Position numbers and translations under genes: made by a program
Origin: Angiostrongylus vasorum
Lineage: Eukaryota > Nematoda > Chromadorea > Rhabditida > Metastrongylidae
Direction of reading: 5' to 3'
NCBI GenBank assembly: GCA_018806985.1
Contig: JADANN010000386.1
Coordinates: 539,867 to 603,866, forward strand
Length of the DNA stretch: 64,000 nt
The notes under the pieces: generated by a model
Told to the model about the DNA's origin: nothing
The model's database searches: none
What the model saw: only the letters and a program-made list of their open reading frames with translations
Shown here: one piece after another, positions 1-12,300 of the stretch
Layout of the letters: every line of letters starts with the position of its first letter
Position numbering within the stretch: position 1 is the first letter of the stretch

Positions 1-169
1 TGTAACTCTTGCTGTCGACTTGCACTCGTACATAATCATGTTCCATTTTTAACACCACATTCTCTGGAGTCATTATGACGTGCTGGGACCAAATTATTAG
101 TCCTTGCCTTTTTATTTGAGATGGTGTCGTTATAAAATGAGCAAGTTGTTGTTGTGAATTCCTTGTGCA
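1..169 (-). pseudogene. RTE reverse transcriptase fragment (arm A)
   Basis: Read on the minus strand, this degraded stretch aligns in order with the RTE reverse transcriptase segment that contains the YND block, the GDTISPK-like block, the TLENV block and the VKVDG block just before the catalytic FADD. The reading frame survives in part (YND, TPENV and M.HD.VRVQVDS can be read), but the catalytic box is absent. The mirror copy at 29855-30075 shows slightly more sequence. Confidence 0.5.
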
Positions 170-264
170 TATGTGAAGGTGTTTATGCGCTGAGATGCAA
201 TTACCCAAGGCCTGCGTAATCGTCGGGCTCATAGGCCAGGTTTGATGGAATTGAATCATACTTA

Positions 265-661
265 CTTGGATACTTGGATAATTGGACGGCTCGCCCTCAA
301 TGGTTATGCAGGCTCCAGCGTAAAATCCACTTTTTCAGAGTTTTGTTGGTTTAGCTATTGTGGTTCCCTGGAGTTCAGAGGTCAGTCATGTCAAAGTCTG
401 CCCCAGGTCGTCGCCACCACAGGCAGTCGCAGCGCTTGCGGATCAGAGGAGATTTGCCACCATGCGACTGGTTTGATACCAAGACAGTGATACATCCTGA
501 TATTGGTTTACGTTTAGCTGGGGTTCCTGGTGGAAGCGCCGGACTCTTTCTCAGGTTGGGGGGACCCTGCAAGAGAGATGAATCCTCCCACAGTACATCA
601 CAGTTCGACACCCAGGAGCACCTCCCTCCCAACCACGATGAGGCGGTAAACCGTTGGGAGG
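265..661 (+). repeat. 400-bp interspersed repeat (family NR), copy 1
   Basis: Copy of an interspersed repeat of about 380-400 bp also found at 3789-4168, 12455-12835, 6955-7235 and the mirrored positions. All copies share a start resembling ACTTGGATAC, a central GATCAGAGGGAGATTTGCC block, a GTATTGGTTTAC block and an end resembling GCGGTAAACCGTTGGGAGG. No coding capacity is conserved between copies; open frames in it are by chance. I do not recognise the family. A non-autonomous DNA element or a SINE are both possible. Confidence 0.8.
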
Positions 662-674
662 CTCGTTATAAATG

Positions 675-700
675 CATATATATATATATATATATATATT
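675..700. repeat. (TA)n microsatellite
   Basis: About twelve TA units directly after NR copy 1. The tract is mirrored at 29324-29348 with a slightly different length. Confidence 0.9.
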
Positions 701-780
701 ATTTGTAAGCCCAAACGTGAAGTATTTTGCAAGACTTTTCTTGTGTGTTTAAATTCAACTGTTTTCCTTTGTCTTCTTAG

Positions 781-870
781 CTAGATCGGAACGATCTATG
801 AGAAAGCTACGAGTTATAGAGTCTCTATAAACTCTATAAATAGGTTATAGAGTCTATAAACTCTATAAAT
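781..870. repeat. Short palindrome plus tandem TATAGAG/CTCTATA repeats
   Basis: A perfect small palindrome (AGATCG, three-base loop, CGATCT) is followed by two imperfect tandem units built from TTATAGAGTCT and its inverse CTATAAACTCTATAA. The units are self-complementary and would form hairpins. The block is mirrored at 29156-29240. Function unknown. Confidence 0.7.
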
Positions 871-1510
871 AAACAATCATTTATACACACTAACTTGTTA
901 GTACAACTTGTCATTAAAAAAAACACGTTAACTCTAGTGCAAATCCCAACTGGCTAATAAATTCCTGGACTGACATCCTTTTTCTTGAAAATCTGAGGCA
1001 TCCGTAGTGGTCCGATTAAAGCTGTCCCATCGTTGTGCATCGGATGGAGGTTGAACTAAGTTTCTTCAATGCAAGCGATTATTGTCGTAAATTTACTTTC
1101 AAAGCAGTTGATGGACAAAAAATGGAAAACTGTTTGATGTAGATAACACTTGTAGATCAAGCTTCTAACGTAGATAGCTGCTTGATACCCACGAGACTAC
1201 GCTGTCACCATGACGATGCTGCAAACCAGTCTGCGACCAGGTTCAACCAACTCTGTAATCTTCTTGTTACGAAAGTCGTCTGGTCTTGTAAGTGTAGCAA
1301 TTTGTAGTTTTTTAGCGACCATAACTGAGCAAATGTAATCGAAGCTGGGTAAGACGAACAGAGGAGCACACCTAACTTTATTTGCGCCTTCTAAACTTGA
1401 CATGGTCCTTCATACATGAAGGCATACGTTAAAGATTTAATCTGTATTCAATCGCATTAGAAGTGATTCTAGATATGAAGAGTTTTTTACTGTCATTCAG
1501 TACCAAAGTG
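871..1510. other. Unassigned AT-rich stretch in arm A
   Basis: No splice-bounded exon, RNA gene or recognised repeat was found here. A 68-codon minus-strand frame at 1197-1403 has no supporting motif. The same sequence occurs inverted near 28515-29155. Confidence 0.4.
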
Positions 1511-1515
1511 GCGCT

Positions 1516-1572
1516 AGTTCGACACCGCTTCGGCCTTACCAGGCTTCCCATCCCTCTGGGGTCGGGGAATTG
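1516..1572 (+). repeat. tRNA-derived SINE fragment
   Basis: The block TTCGACACCGCTTCGGCC..CCAGGCTTCCCATCC..GGGGTCGG corresponds to the B-box and following body of the tRNA-derived SINE seen intact at 56275-56571 and 42776-43058. Only the middle of the element is recognisable. Mirrored at 28458-28516 (-). Confidence 0.5.
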
Positions 1573-2011
1573 TCACGAGAATGGCGTGGTACCACTTAGA
1601 TCCATTGAATCCACAATAGATGGCGAATCTGGAAGCAGCCTAATGTGGCTATCCTTAGATCTGATGATGAATCGACTTAACAGTTTTAAACGACGAGGAA
1701 TGCCAAATATGGTAAAGGAACAGTCAAGATCACAAATGTGGAAAAAATTTTTTTAATGACATATGCGAGCAAACGGGTCTACTGAAAAAAAGTGCCTGGA
1801 CCCGTCCAGCAAGTGATGTCGGTTTTGCATACGAGGAACTTGAAATAAACGAATAAAAAATTTTCCTGTTTCTCACTTGAAAGTGGAGTATTCAACTGTG
1901 CAAGTATGACACAGTGTCGTGGGGTTCCAGGCAAGTGCTTGCGTGATCAGAGGACGAGGAAGTGCCACAAAAAATCACACTCATGCAAAATAGCCAAATA
2001 TTCAGAACATC

Positions 2012-2182
2012 AACATGAAAAGGATAAAGGATGAGGCTCTCACCATTGATCAATCCAAGCACGATATGCTCTTCATCCGACGTCGGCAAATATCATTAGA
2101 GGTCATTGAAGGCATATCTGGTCCATGCAACGACTCGAAGTGGCCTACCGATGTATACAGTAGGTCCTGCCATCCTTCCAAA
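2012..2182 (-). repeat. tRNA-derived SINE 3' fragment
   Basis: Minus-strand 3' half of the SINE: the body with the GGTAGGCCACTTCGAGT block, then the terminal ATTGATCAATGG...CCTTTATCCTTTT tail. The tRNA-like head is missing, which is consistent with 5' truncation. Mirrored at 27850-28020 (+). Confidence 0.7.
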
Positions 2183-2484
2183 CGTAACACTGATACAAGG
2201 TAGCAAAATGGCGGAATTAAAAACGAGGACATCCAGACATACTGTGGCTTATATTGAGAGAGTCTTATATTTGTATATTCCAAGATTAGTTCCACTGCAG
2301 AACGCTGGTCGAATAAAAAAACTGCGACGTTTCAGTCCACCTTAAAAAGAAATTGATTTATTTAAGAAATAAATGACAATCAGCTTTAGAAATGGTGAGA
2401 AAATACGTTCCGATTCTATGCGAATGCATACCTAGCATTGGCCTTGAAAAATTACGCGGTGGTAAGTCGAAATTCATCACGACT

Positions 2485-2575
2485 TTCGGAAAGGGTAATA
2501 GCGCGTTCGTTCGCCACCGTAAACACCTACGGTCAGGAGTTACGCAGATATATCAGAATCGTTGTGACCATGGAA
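2485..2575 (+). repeat. Foldback/SINE half-element at the A/B junction
   Basis: The sequence CGGAAAGGGTAATAGCGCG with TTCGTTCGCCACCG, then CACCTACGGTCAGGAG and ATATCTCAG-like sequence, matches the right half of the foldback family (compare 47540-47640). It begins exactly where arm A stops and runs into the start of arm B. Its first 37 nt are repeated identically in direct orientation at 63964-64000, the last bases of the window. Confidence 0.7.
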
Positions 2576-2581
2576 TATGTT

Positions 2582-2638
2582 GATGCATAAGAGTTGTTAC
2601 ACTTTCCCTATCAATGTTAAATCGCATTCGTTATTGCA
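2582..2638. other. 57-nt insertion present only in the left B arm
   Basis: The left arm reads GGAATATGTT, then these 57 nt, then GCGCCTCTG. The right arm near 62261 reads GGAATATGTT, one A, then GCGCCTCTG. This is the only large length difference I saw between the two B arms. It may be a deletion in the right arm or an insertion in the left. Confidence 0.75.
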
Positions 2639-2758
2639 GCGCCTCTGAATTTATTGGTCGTGTCTCCTATTGAATTACGGGCAACATATTTCCATAAATA
2701 GACGACATCCACACTTGAAATTCTCATTGTTGAAAAGAAAAAATGTCCCACATTGCAG

Positions 2759-2849
2759 TGTCGATCCCATTCCTTGTCTGATTTGCCTTCACCGTCATAT
2801 TATGGAAGACGAGCATGGTGACGATGTTCGAAGGAGACCACCACTATGA
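2759..2849 (+). CDS. Candidate terminal exon, CxxC..H protein (left arm)
   Basis: After the acceptor CACATTGCAG, one phase (first base carried over) is open for 29 codons to TGA: it begins VDPIPCLICLHRH and continues with an acidic then arginine-rich tail. The C-x-x-C-x-x-H-x-H spacing resembles part of a zinc-binding site, but no family is recognised. If real, it is the last exon of a plus-strand gene converging on the host gene that ends at 3391. Upstream exons would lie beyond the arm B boundary and were not found. Mirrored at 62046-62136 (-). Confidence 0.25.
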
Positions 2850-3390
2850 ACGGCGATCGCTCGAATCCGCTTACTCGCGAAGACCTGCCGCCCAAGTAAC
2901 CAAGTTTGTAAGTACAGAGCTTGAGCTATGATCACGAGTTAGAACAGACATTCAACAATTTCGGTGCAGCTCCACATTGGACGTCAATGTAAACTCGTCT
3001 CACAAAGGCGCTTCCATTATCAAACTGTTGCTTGGATGCCGATGTAAGTTTAGCGCAGCATAGAAATAGGGCTTTCTTAAGGTTCCCGTAACGAATGGTT
3101 TTATGATAACTAGATATATAGTTGTTTAAGCTGTCACAGCAATAAAAGTTCAATGTCTTCGTGAGTTAATGCTCATTTGTTGTCTCATTTCTTTCATTCG
3201 AGTTCTAGGTTTGTGAATCAAGGCCCGTAAGAACGGTGATTTTAATAAAGCACTGTCCTACAATTAGCATTTCGCATAACCATCATCACCAGATTGCATG
3301 AAAGAATGTGTATGCCTTATTTTGGTTGCTCATGTTTTTTTGTTCTTTGGAATCCCTTCATGAAGCTTTATACAATCATATTCCATTTCA

Positions 3391-6300
3391 TTACATCTTT
3401 ATTCTAAGCAAGGAATACAGAGCTTTGCTGAACAGAAGAAACCGGGGCGCTTCAAAGACTATAGGTTTCCGACGTTCCGGAAGAGTCTAAAATGAAGGAA
3501 AAAATTCGAGCACCTCGCCGACTTCACAGTGGAGTCACAAGAAAAAAATTAGCTCACCAGGTTCGAATGGCGTGGACGGGGCACTCTTCTTATTGCTATC
3601 GTACAACTGCAAACTATTATATGTCAGTCAGGTTATTTTGGCTACCTTATCCAGGCTTGCCCATATCTATGAGGCAGTAATCAAAACAGGCGTTTTTTAA
3701 GTTAATGATTTTGAGCCTGACTTATAGCTTAAAGAATAAAGATTGAGATCTCACACGTGAATCCCAAGAAGAAACACCGTCAATTGGAGACTTGGATGAA
3801 ACGTCCTCACTGGATGTGCGGACCACAAAATAATCTCCATTTTTTTCGAAGATTTGCTGGTTTAGGCATTGTAGTGTCTTGGAGTTTCGAGACCAACTAC
3901 GTCAAAGTCTGCCCCAGGTCGTCACCACCACAGGCATCCACCACCCTTGTGGATCAGAGGGAGATTTGCCACCATGAGACCAGTTAGGTACCAGGACGGT
4001 GACGGATCCTAGTATTGGCTTACTCTTAGCTGGGCTTCCTGTTGGAAACCCAGGACTCATTCTCAGCTTGGGAGACCCCTCCAAGAGGATGAATCTCCCT
4101 GCAGTACAACGCAGTCCAGCACCCAGGAACACCTCGCAGCCACGATGAGTCGGTAAACCGTTGGGAGGTACTAGATAATGTGGAATGAAATTGGCTCACA
4201 TCATCAAGAAGTGAAAAAAACGGTGTCAAACACCTCCATCCACAAAAGACGTCGGCCAATCATTCATTCAGCGTAGATTCTTACAAAAAACCCACTTCTC
4301 TCACTTGAAAAGCCTTCCCACCGTAATTATCTACGCTTATTCTGTGAATAGCTGTACGCGTAAATTCACATTTCGCTTTGTTTTTGCCACAATTACATTT
4401 CGAATTTCCCACGAGTTTAAGCAGATCTTCTCAAGAGCAAAGATTTTCACATCGATAACGTAATCGTTAGCATGCAACAATTTAACACTCATTATCGTGT
4501 GGCTCACAACTCACCCCCTGCTGCTTGTTTCGCCTTCATTTCGTTCACTTTCTCCATAATTGCATCTACGTGCTTTCTCACCGAAGCATCCGAAGTGGAA
4601 AAACTCGCAAATATGTCAGAAAGTTCATCGAGAATGTCACTCAGCTGCGTGAAAACAGTAATTTTTATGTGTTTTTCTCAATTTCTGATTTTTTAAGCTT
4701 CCAATCTCACGGTTCTTTCTTACTCGGAAGCACCAGAGAGATAAGTGGACTGCGTAAGATAGCTTAGATGACAAACGGAAGGTTGAGTGCGCGCTAAAAG
4801 CGACCTGGTACAACTCTTAAGAGGAAGGTGACTTCTGATGAAGGAATTGCACAACTCCCTTTTCATGCTGCTTTGGACGCCATTTGTTAGGTTTCATAAG
4901 GTAATCTCACGTGTTTAGGTTACAATGTGGGCGTCCATTGGACCAAAGCCTATAACGATTTGTTAGGGAACGCGTAAGAAACAGTTTGACCATCAAAGAA
5001 ATCCAGTGTCTTCTCTGGGGAGCCCGAAAAATAAGCTGTGAGTATGCTTAGTTGCCCTGACAGAACCCACCAACGTGAGCTTTTTCGCTGGAAGCAATAA
5101 AAATTGGGATCGTTCTACGCTGAAAACTAGGATTCTATTCGCTCCCCAAAAGCGAGCAAAATATAGTGGACAGGTCTGAACCGCGACAAGGACTATTGGA
5201 AAGTTTATTGGCGCCTGTTAGGCTCATTATATGACTAACGAGACTAGCGCCCAGAGTGTGGCCTGAAGGTTTAAAACTTCATTGTCGCCTTTCGACCAAG
5301 GTGTAACTTACTAACACTAACTTTGCTACAAAAAGCATTTGAAATAACTTACAGTATGCAATTGCTTATTCTCACATCGTTTGCACTGATAAGTTGCCGC
5401 TTTCTCATCAGCATTTGAGCGATATTTGCACTCCATGGCCTTAAAATAATTCAATTCAGATTTTGCTTTCGTGTAATGAGTTAGTTGATAAAAACAAAAC
5501 TCTACGGTACGCAGGAAATAAAGTCCCATACCTGATCCAAGAATTCTTTGGTGTCGGCAGTACTATTATGTTCAGAAAGTCTCAGAAGAATGCCAATTGC
5601 TGAGTCCTAAAATGTTGCGTAAAGAAGAAAACGAAGCATTAAAGAAGTATTAAGAATAAGTGCTGCTCATGATCATACAAAGAGAGACGGATTTTGAACA
5701 CGCGAATCAGTTTAAACCCAGAAAATTAACTGGTTAGGCTTTGTAGATTCTAAAGAGAAAAAATTGAAGTCGTTAAAATAGGAGGAAGGTTGGGAAAAAT
5801 TGTTTGGAAAAATAAGCACAACAGGAAGTTTCTCCTCTGAATTAAGAAAGCACAAAACGCCGGTGAAATCTGCATTAAGTGGAAAATGAGATGAATTTAT
5901 TCAAGAAAAAGGAGGACAGATATGTTCGTCGGGCATTCGGCGTCACCAAGAGTTTTGCTTTTGTTCACTGAGTCATTCTACCGCTGTCAATGGTTGACAA
6001 GTAACAACTAATTGAGCTCGAATCCACACTCTGCATGGTTCCATGGAAACCATGGTGGTGGGATGAGCAGGATATGGGTGCAACGTGGCCTAAATAGTGA
6101 AGCAGAAGCTCGGAGTTCCGACTGACGTTCGTTGTTGAGCAACCGGAGTAACCATTGCATCAGGCGCAAAGTAACAGGTCATTTGCAGCGAAGCCTCTCA
6201 AAATTGGAGGAGATCCTTTATAAAGAACATAGCAACGTGCTGCAACTGTGGAGTCCGCGCTATGTTAGAACGACAAATAAAGCTCGGTATTAGCTTATTA

Positions 6301-9300
6301 ATGCAAAATATCGGCGACGCAATGCTTTTAACCTATGCAGTGAGTAAGGAAAGAAATCGCAGTGCTGCTTAGCTTTTTATTTACTACTAATTATTTTTTT
6401 TGTATCATTTTTTTCATCGCAAGGTATTATATGAGATAGAACCACAATGATGCCGAAACATTTGCAAAACTCGGACCTCAGGTCAGATTCGAACCGTCGA
6501 TTACCTTTTCTGTGGGCTCACACTTTACCCCTGCATCACCGATGCCATTGCTTTACCTTTCTCTCAGCAAGTTTTGTTTCCATCATAGAGATGCCAACAA
6601 AGTGTTCGGATTTGGTCTGGTGCCCGAGTTTTGAAAATATCTCATCACCACTATGGTTGTATTTCTCATAATACCATTCCATGAAGAATGCTAGACAGTA
6701 AATAAAAAGCTAAGCATTGTGATTTCGACTGCAGCCTTAGCTTAACTGGGTTCAACGCCGAATAGTGCTCCACCAGATCGTTGCCGTTGGCGGCGGACTA
6801 TTGTTGATGACATCACGGCGACAAAAAAAAACGACGATGAATGGAAGGCTAAGCAAGACCCTCGGTCATTCAGTGGGTAATGCATGACCCCACAGAAAAG
6901 GTGACCGCGGGTTCGAATTAAGTAAACGAAGTCGCCTTTACCTCGCAACGATTTATCGCCTTATGGTGGCTGAGATCTGTTCCTGGGTGTCGCGCTCTAG
7001 TGTGCAACAGAGGCTCATCTCCAATTGGGCTTCTCAAAGCTGTGGAGTCCGACGTTTCTCTCCGGAAACCCAACTAGGTGCAAACCAATGCCGAGAATCA
7101 CCCCCCATCCTTGTATCAAACTAATCGCATGATGGCAGATTCCGCTCTGATCCACGAGGATTGCAACTTCTAGGGGTCGCATCGATTTGAGGAAAGCTTC
7201 TGCTAGGTTGCCTTGGGACACCAGCTAACCACAGTGGCTAAACAAGATGATGTAAATTATGCCGGAACAAGCAATGACGACGCGCCGTACAAGTGTCCAT
7301 CCAAGTAGTTAAGTAACTCGTTTTTAGTGCCGTGCATTGTTCGACTTGTGAAATCGAAACCAACACTGGATGGACAACAAAAAATCAAGGCGTCATAAAA
7401 GTATAATAGAAGAGCTGAATGAGATACCTAGAACACAACTTGAATCACTACATTTTGAAATGCAAAGCTATGAAGCTTATGGCTGTGCTCTAAAAAAAAG
7501 GCAAATAACATTGTAACGAAAATTTGCGAAGTTGAAAAGCATTCGATATTCCAATATGCTTTGAGAGAACGAAGTAAAAGCTAAATGTGACATCAGAAAG
7601 ACGACTACTCAGTGTATTGCTTTTCAAATTTAGCTTTCTTTCACTCCTGATTAGATCAACACTCGAAACCAGACTTGTAGACCGTCACCTCGCTCTGTGG
7701 ATGTTTCGCAATTAAGAAATCTGTGAACGACTTACTTGCAAGACATCAGCGGCGTGTTCAAGCTGGCATAAATGTTCGTTCTCAGGAGGATTCGACTCCT
7801 AGAAAAGTGTTTGCGTGAACTGGATAGGTCAGTGATTCTTAAAAGTGCTCACAGCTTGTTTAACAATCGCTTTCGCCTCTTCTTCGTTTTTTCTTCTCTT
7901 CTGTGCACTATCAATACTTCCGGAATAAATCGATTCGTCTAGTCTATTCATAAGCATCAGGCTCTGCAACTTTCATCTTCGTAGTTTAGTAGATAATCAG
8001 TCAATATTGCAGCAATGTTGTGTGTTCAAACATTTTCAGGATTTTTCGGTATGAGCAACCCTCGTGGGTGTGCTCAATAATTGTGTCGTGCCGAAGCATT
8101 TCGGCAAAAACGACACCTGTTTCATAGCGCCAAGTTCTTCTGTTCCAGCTGAGAAGCACCTTTCACATGTCTGCTGCATTAACGTTGTTATCCGACATAA
8201 GTGGTTAACAATAAGAAATTGAATATAATTCCAGACTTCAAAGCAAGCCTTAGAAATTGTTTCGTATCTATCAAATGAGCACTAACAAAAGTTGAAGAGT
8301 CTACCTAAAATTGAGAATTTCACTCAACATAAAGGACAAAAGATAAAGGATAAAGATCTCGGCGTTGATCAATCCCTGAAGGATGCGTCATGCGTTCGGC
8401 TTCATTAAGCATCGTTGGAGCTGATAAAGTGTATACGTGACTTTTGCAATGACTCGCGGTAGTATACCAATATATCGAGCCAGTGCTGCTATCCTCCCAG
8501 ACAAGTCTGGTACCAATTTGCCGACCCCGGAAGGATGGAAGGCTTGGTGGGCCATGGGCGCGGGGATCGACTCCACGTGTGTGTCGTAGTGGCGCCTCTA
8601 ACCACTGCGCCACCGCGTGGAAGACACGTGTTCATTCCTAAACATATACTAAAAATTGAAACAATACAGAAAAGATTAGTATGGCCGCTGCGCAAGGGCG
8701 ACACCTCTATTTACCCAACGTGCACTGTAAAAGTGCCTTTGTTCTGAATTTAATTTCTAGCAACTGTTTCTCTTGTAAGCAATACTGTCACGTATTCTTT
8801 TTCATTCCCTTTATCTATTCCACGGATATCGTTCACATTAGAGATCTCGAACCGGCTAGCCTCGAGGCTACGTGGCGTGACCCCAGCTGGCGGATAGGGG
8901 GGTTAATCGCGGACCAAAAACGACCTTTGCTTCACTGAAATGCTGATGGATCCAGGGGGATGGACTTCCTGTTTCTGCTGAGCCCATTTGGCGCATAGTT
9001 TCAGAATTTACCAGCAGTACTAATAAATGCGTGTTTGGGTGAGTTCTCTTTATGCTGATTGTATTCTACGAGTCAATTCCGCCAAAAGCATGCAATTAAG
9101 TGACAGGGAAGTGTATGGGAGGTCGTTATAAGTCGTCTCTAACAAACAAGCTCCATGTTCACTCTGGGAGAGACTAGCAAGCAACCCGTGACGATGCTTA
9201 CAACCCACCTTCAGAGCTCAGTAAGATCTACGTTGGTACCAAAAACCTAAGCCATGGTTAAGGACCTCATTCCATTGACCCCAAAAGAGCTCGCGATTCG

Positions 9301-12300
9301 GCAGCGTTGGGTAGGTCGAGTGCATACAGGCTACTAAGATCTCAGAGCCATTCTAAGCTGCCTAAATCGCAAAGGAATAAGGTGATGATCTGTACCTGCA
9401 ATGAACGCACACTTGCATCTGAGTCCTCGATAGAAGATTTGATCATGCAAGCGAGAAGGACAAAGTACGACGTCATCGGCCTGTCCCAAACGAAACGACG
9501 CCACCTTTTCAACGCTGTCTATGACACCGGAGAAGAACTGTTCCTGGGAAAATGCGACAGTAGAAGAGTCGGCGACATCGGCGTTCTTGTCAGCACGAGT
9601 TTGTTCATGAACATCATCGTTTCATTCGAGCAGCTAACACCCCGAATCGGACGTTCAAAATTAAAGAGATGTGGAAATACCTGCTACGAGAATCTTCTAA
9701 TTTACGGGTTGTCATCAAACTATGGCGAAGAAGAAGTAATGTTCTACATTGACTTTCAGAACTTCTGTAGAAGAGATCGTACATTCTTCAAGGTCATCAT
9801 TCAAGATTTTAACGCTAACACCGGACCAAGAAGAACTTCTGAAAAAAAGTCACACTGGCATCCACGGATTAGAATGTAACGAGCAGGGTAAGCGGGTGTC
9901 TGAGTTTATCATGACTACCAGAACCATCCATGGTAACTCGCAATTCCAGAAGCGCCACCTTCAGTGCTGTAGCTAAGAGTCTTCTAGTGAAGAGTACCAT
10001 AACCAAATAGACCACATCATAGTAAATCGAAGAGTTTGCGTTGCCGATGTCGCCGTTCTCCCAAAATTCTACACGGGATCAGACTATAGCCTTCTTCATA
10101 CAAGATTTCAATTCTTGCGGAAAGGAGAAAAAGTCCCTAGATTCGAAAAAACAAATTCCCAAAACCGTCATAAACTGGGACTTATTCAATTCATTAGACG
10201 GCTGTTGGGATGATGCCATTCTCGATAGCATCGACGAGGAATACGATAGGATCACTCATCACTTTCACATTAGCGCTATGGAAGCTGAGAGTTTGAAATT
10301 CACCAACAGACTTCTGTCTCCAGAAACCTCGGGCTCATACGCCAGCGTGGAGTCGCACGAGCAGCATGCAACCAACAACTGACGCCCGAGCTTGCAATAC
10401 AATGTAAGACAAGCGATAAAAGAAGCTCTAAGAGAGAGAAAAGCGGCAGTTGTAGTCGACGCTGCAAAAGCTGGGAAAAAGTAGTCGCAAAGCAGATCGA
10501 AGCTTGGCCTATTACAAAACCAAGATGATTGCACTCCGACGTCCAAACTGAACAGTTACAGCGTCCAAAAAGCCAATCATTCACGAACGCTACTTAGATC
10601 TTTTCAATCGCCACGTCCTCCTTCCATCATATAAAATAAAGTAGGATGGTATATCGTTTCATGCTCCTGCAATTTGACATGATATTTCTTCTGGACAGGA
10701 TAAGATCTGAACACCCAAAAAAGCGTTCCGCCAGTCGTTATAAACACACTGTCTCGGCTAATCACACATTTAATCGCAGACTAGCAACACTGTGTTACGG
10801 TTCAAGAAGAGTGACCTCCACTTTATCGCTAACTACCGTCCAATCTCCTTGCTGCCTTTCCTTTCCACTCGAGTGATCCAAAACCGGATAGACATAACAC
10901 TTGGCGAAGGACGGCCATGTAAGCAAGCAGGGTTTCGAAAACGATTTAGTACGATAGACCACATCCACACGATAACAAGACTCATTGTAATATCGTGAAA
11001 TACAAAAAGCACGCTCTGTTCCACTTCCATCGATTTAAAAAAGACCTTCGACTCAACTGAGATTAAAGCAGTCATGGAAGCCCTGGTGGGTCAGGGAGTT
11101 CCTACTCAGTATGTGAAAACTCTTTGTGTGCTGTACAAAAATTTCGCAACCAAGATATCATCATTCTACAACGATATTAAAATCACGTTAAAAGGGTGGT
11201 TAGGCAAGGCGATACCATCTCACCAAAAGTATTTACCGACACCCTCGAGAACGTCATGCGAATATCGGAATGGGATGACACGGAAATGAAAATCGATGGT
11301 CAGCAATCACACGATCTTCACTTTGCTGATGACATCGTCCTTATAACACTAAACATAAGCAAAGCGGAGAGAATGCATCCCGACTTTGATAAACCCTGTG
11401 GAAAGATTGGTCTTTGAGTACATTCCACAAAAAAGGATGTTGTATGAGGAACGGGTTGGATTCGTATGCCCCATTCTCGCTCGAAGGAATGAATATCTCC
11501 GAATGCTCCAGTTACATCAATCTAGATCGGGAAATGAACATGATGAACGACTTAGCTCCAGAATTGAGCAGAGGGAAACAAGCGGTCTGGGGAGACGAGT
11601 ATGTAGTGAAGAGAATAAAGAACACCTGGCTTTGTATCTACCTTCTCGACTCCACCGTACTTCCTACATTAATGTATGCTTCGCAAACCTGGTCGCTGCG
11701 TAAGCAGGATGGAGTATCACTCGGTTCTATTGAAAACGCAGTCAAAAGAACGATACAAAGAGTATCCCGCGCTTAACAAGTCACAGAATCGATCCGAAGT
11801 TCCGACCTGAGTCAACGATCTAAAATCAAAAATGCCATTCTATGCGCCAAGCTGTCGGAGACAAGAAGACCCGCCTATGTCATGCGTATGAACGACGATC
11901 GATTTACAAGAGCCATTATTGACTAGACTCCTCGGAATGTCGGACATACTGCAAGAAGACCACCGACCTGATGGTCAGCGTTGTTCAAGAAAAAACCTAG
12001 AAAAAAAGATATGATGTTCAACGACTCCCCAGAACTTGGAGAACCAATGGAGCTCCTCTTGAACTTGACAAGGAAAAAATGGAAGATTTACAGGCGCTCG
12101 ATCGAGTCACTCGATGTGAACAGGACCACATGTGATACAGGTGATATAGGTAATACCTCTGTGTATTGCAAAAAATTTCGCACGTTTGGTCCATCTCCTA
12201 ATAAAAGAGATAAGAGCTTCTGCGTCGACCAAACTTTGAAGAGAGCTATATGACTTTGGCATCATCACGTAGAGGTAATTGTATGGTTGTTAGATTAGTA

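Larger units (their letters stand above)
1..2485 (+). repeat. Inverted repeat A, left arm
   Basis: The segment is the reverse complement of 27547-30023, with position sums of about 30024-30032. The match is near-identical, with a few substitutions and several homopolymer-length differences (for example GG versus GGG near 448, and six versus five T near 1311). It ends abruptly at 2485, where the left copy continues into a foldback/SINE-type repeat and the right copy continues into unrelated sequence. The arm reaches base 1, so it may extend beyond the window. Only transposon debris was recognised inside it. Confidence 0.93.

Noticed and set aside
242..708. Overlapping open frames of 82-155 codons in NR repeat copies, also at 12397-12871, 3757-4259 and their mirrors
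   Set aside because: The frames are not conserved between NR copies and occur on both strands. The repeat shows no selection for coding.
9307..12000. An active autonomous RTE element
   Set aside because: Stops and frameshifts between all domains and the loss of the endonuclease histidine (SDHR to SDYS) in both arms rule out activity as written.
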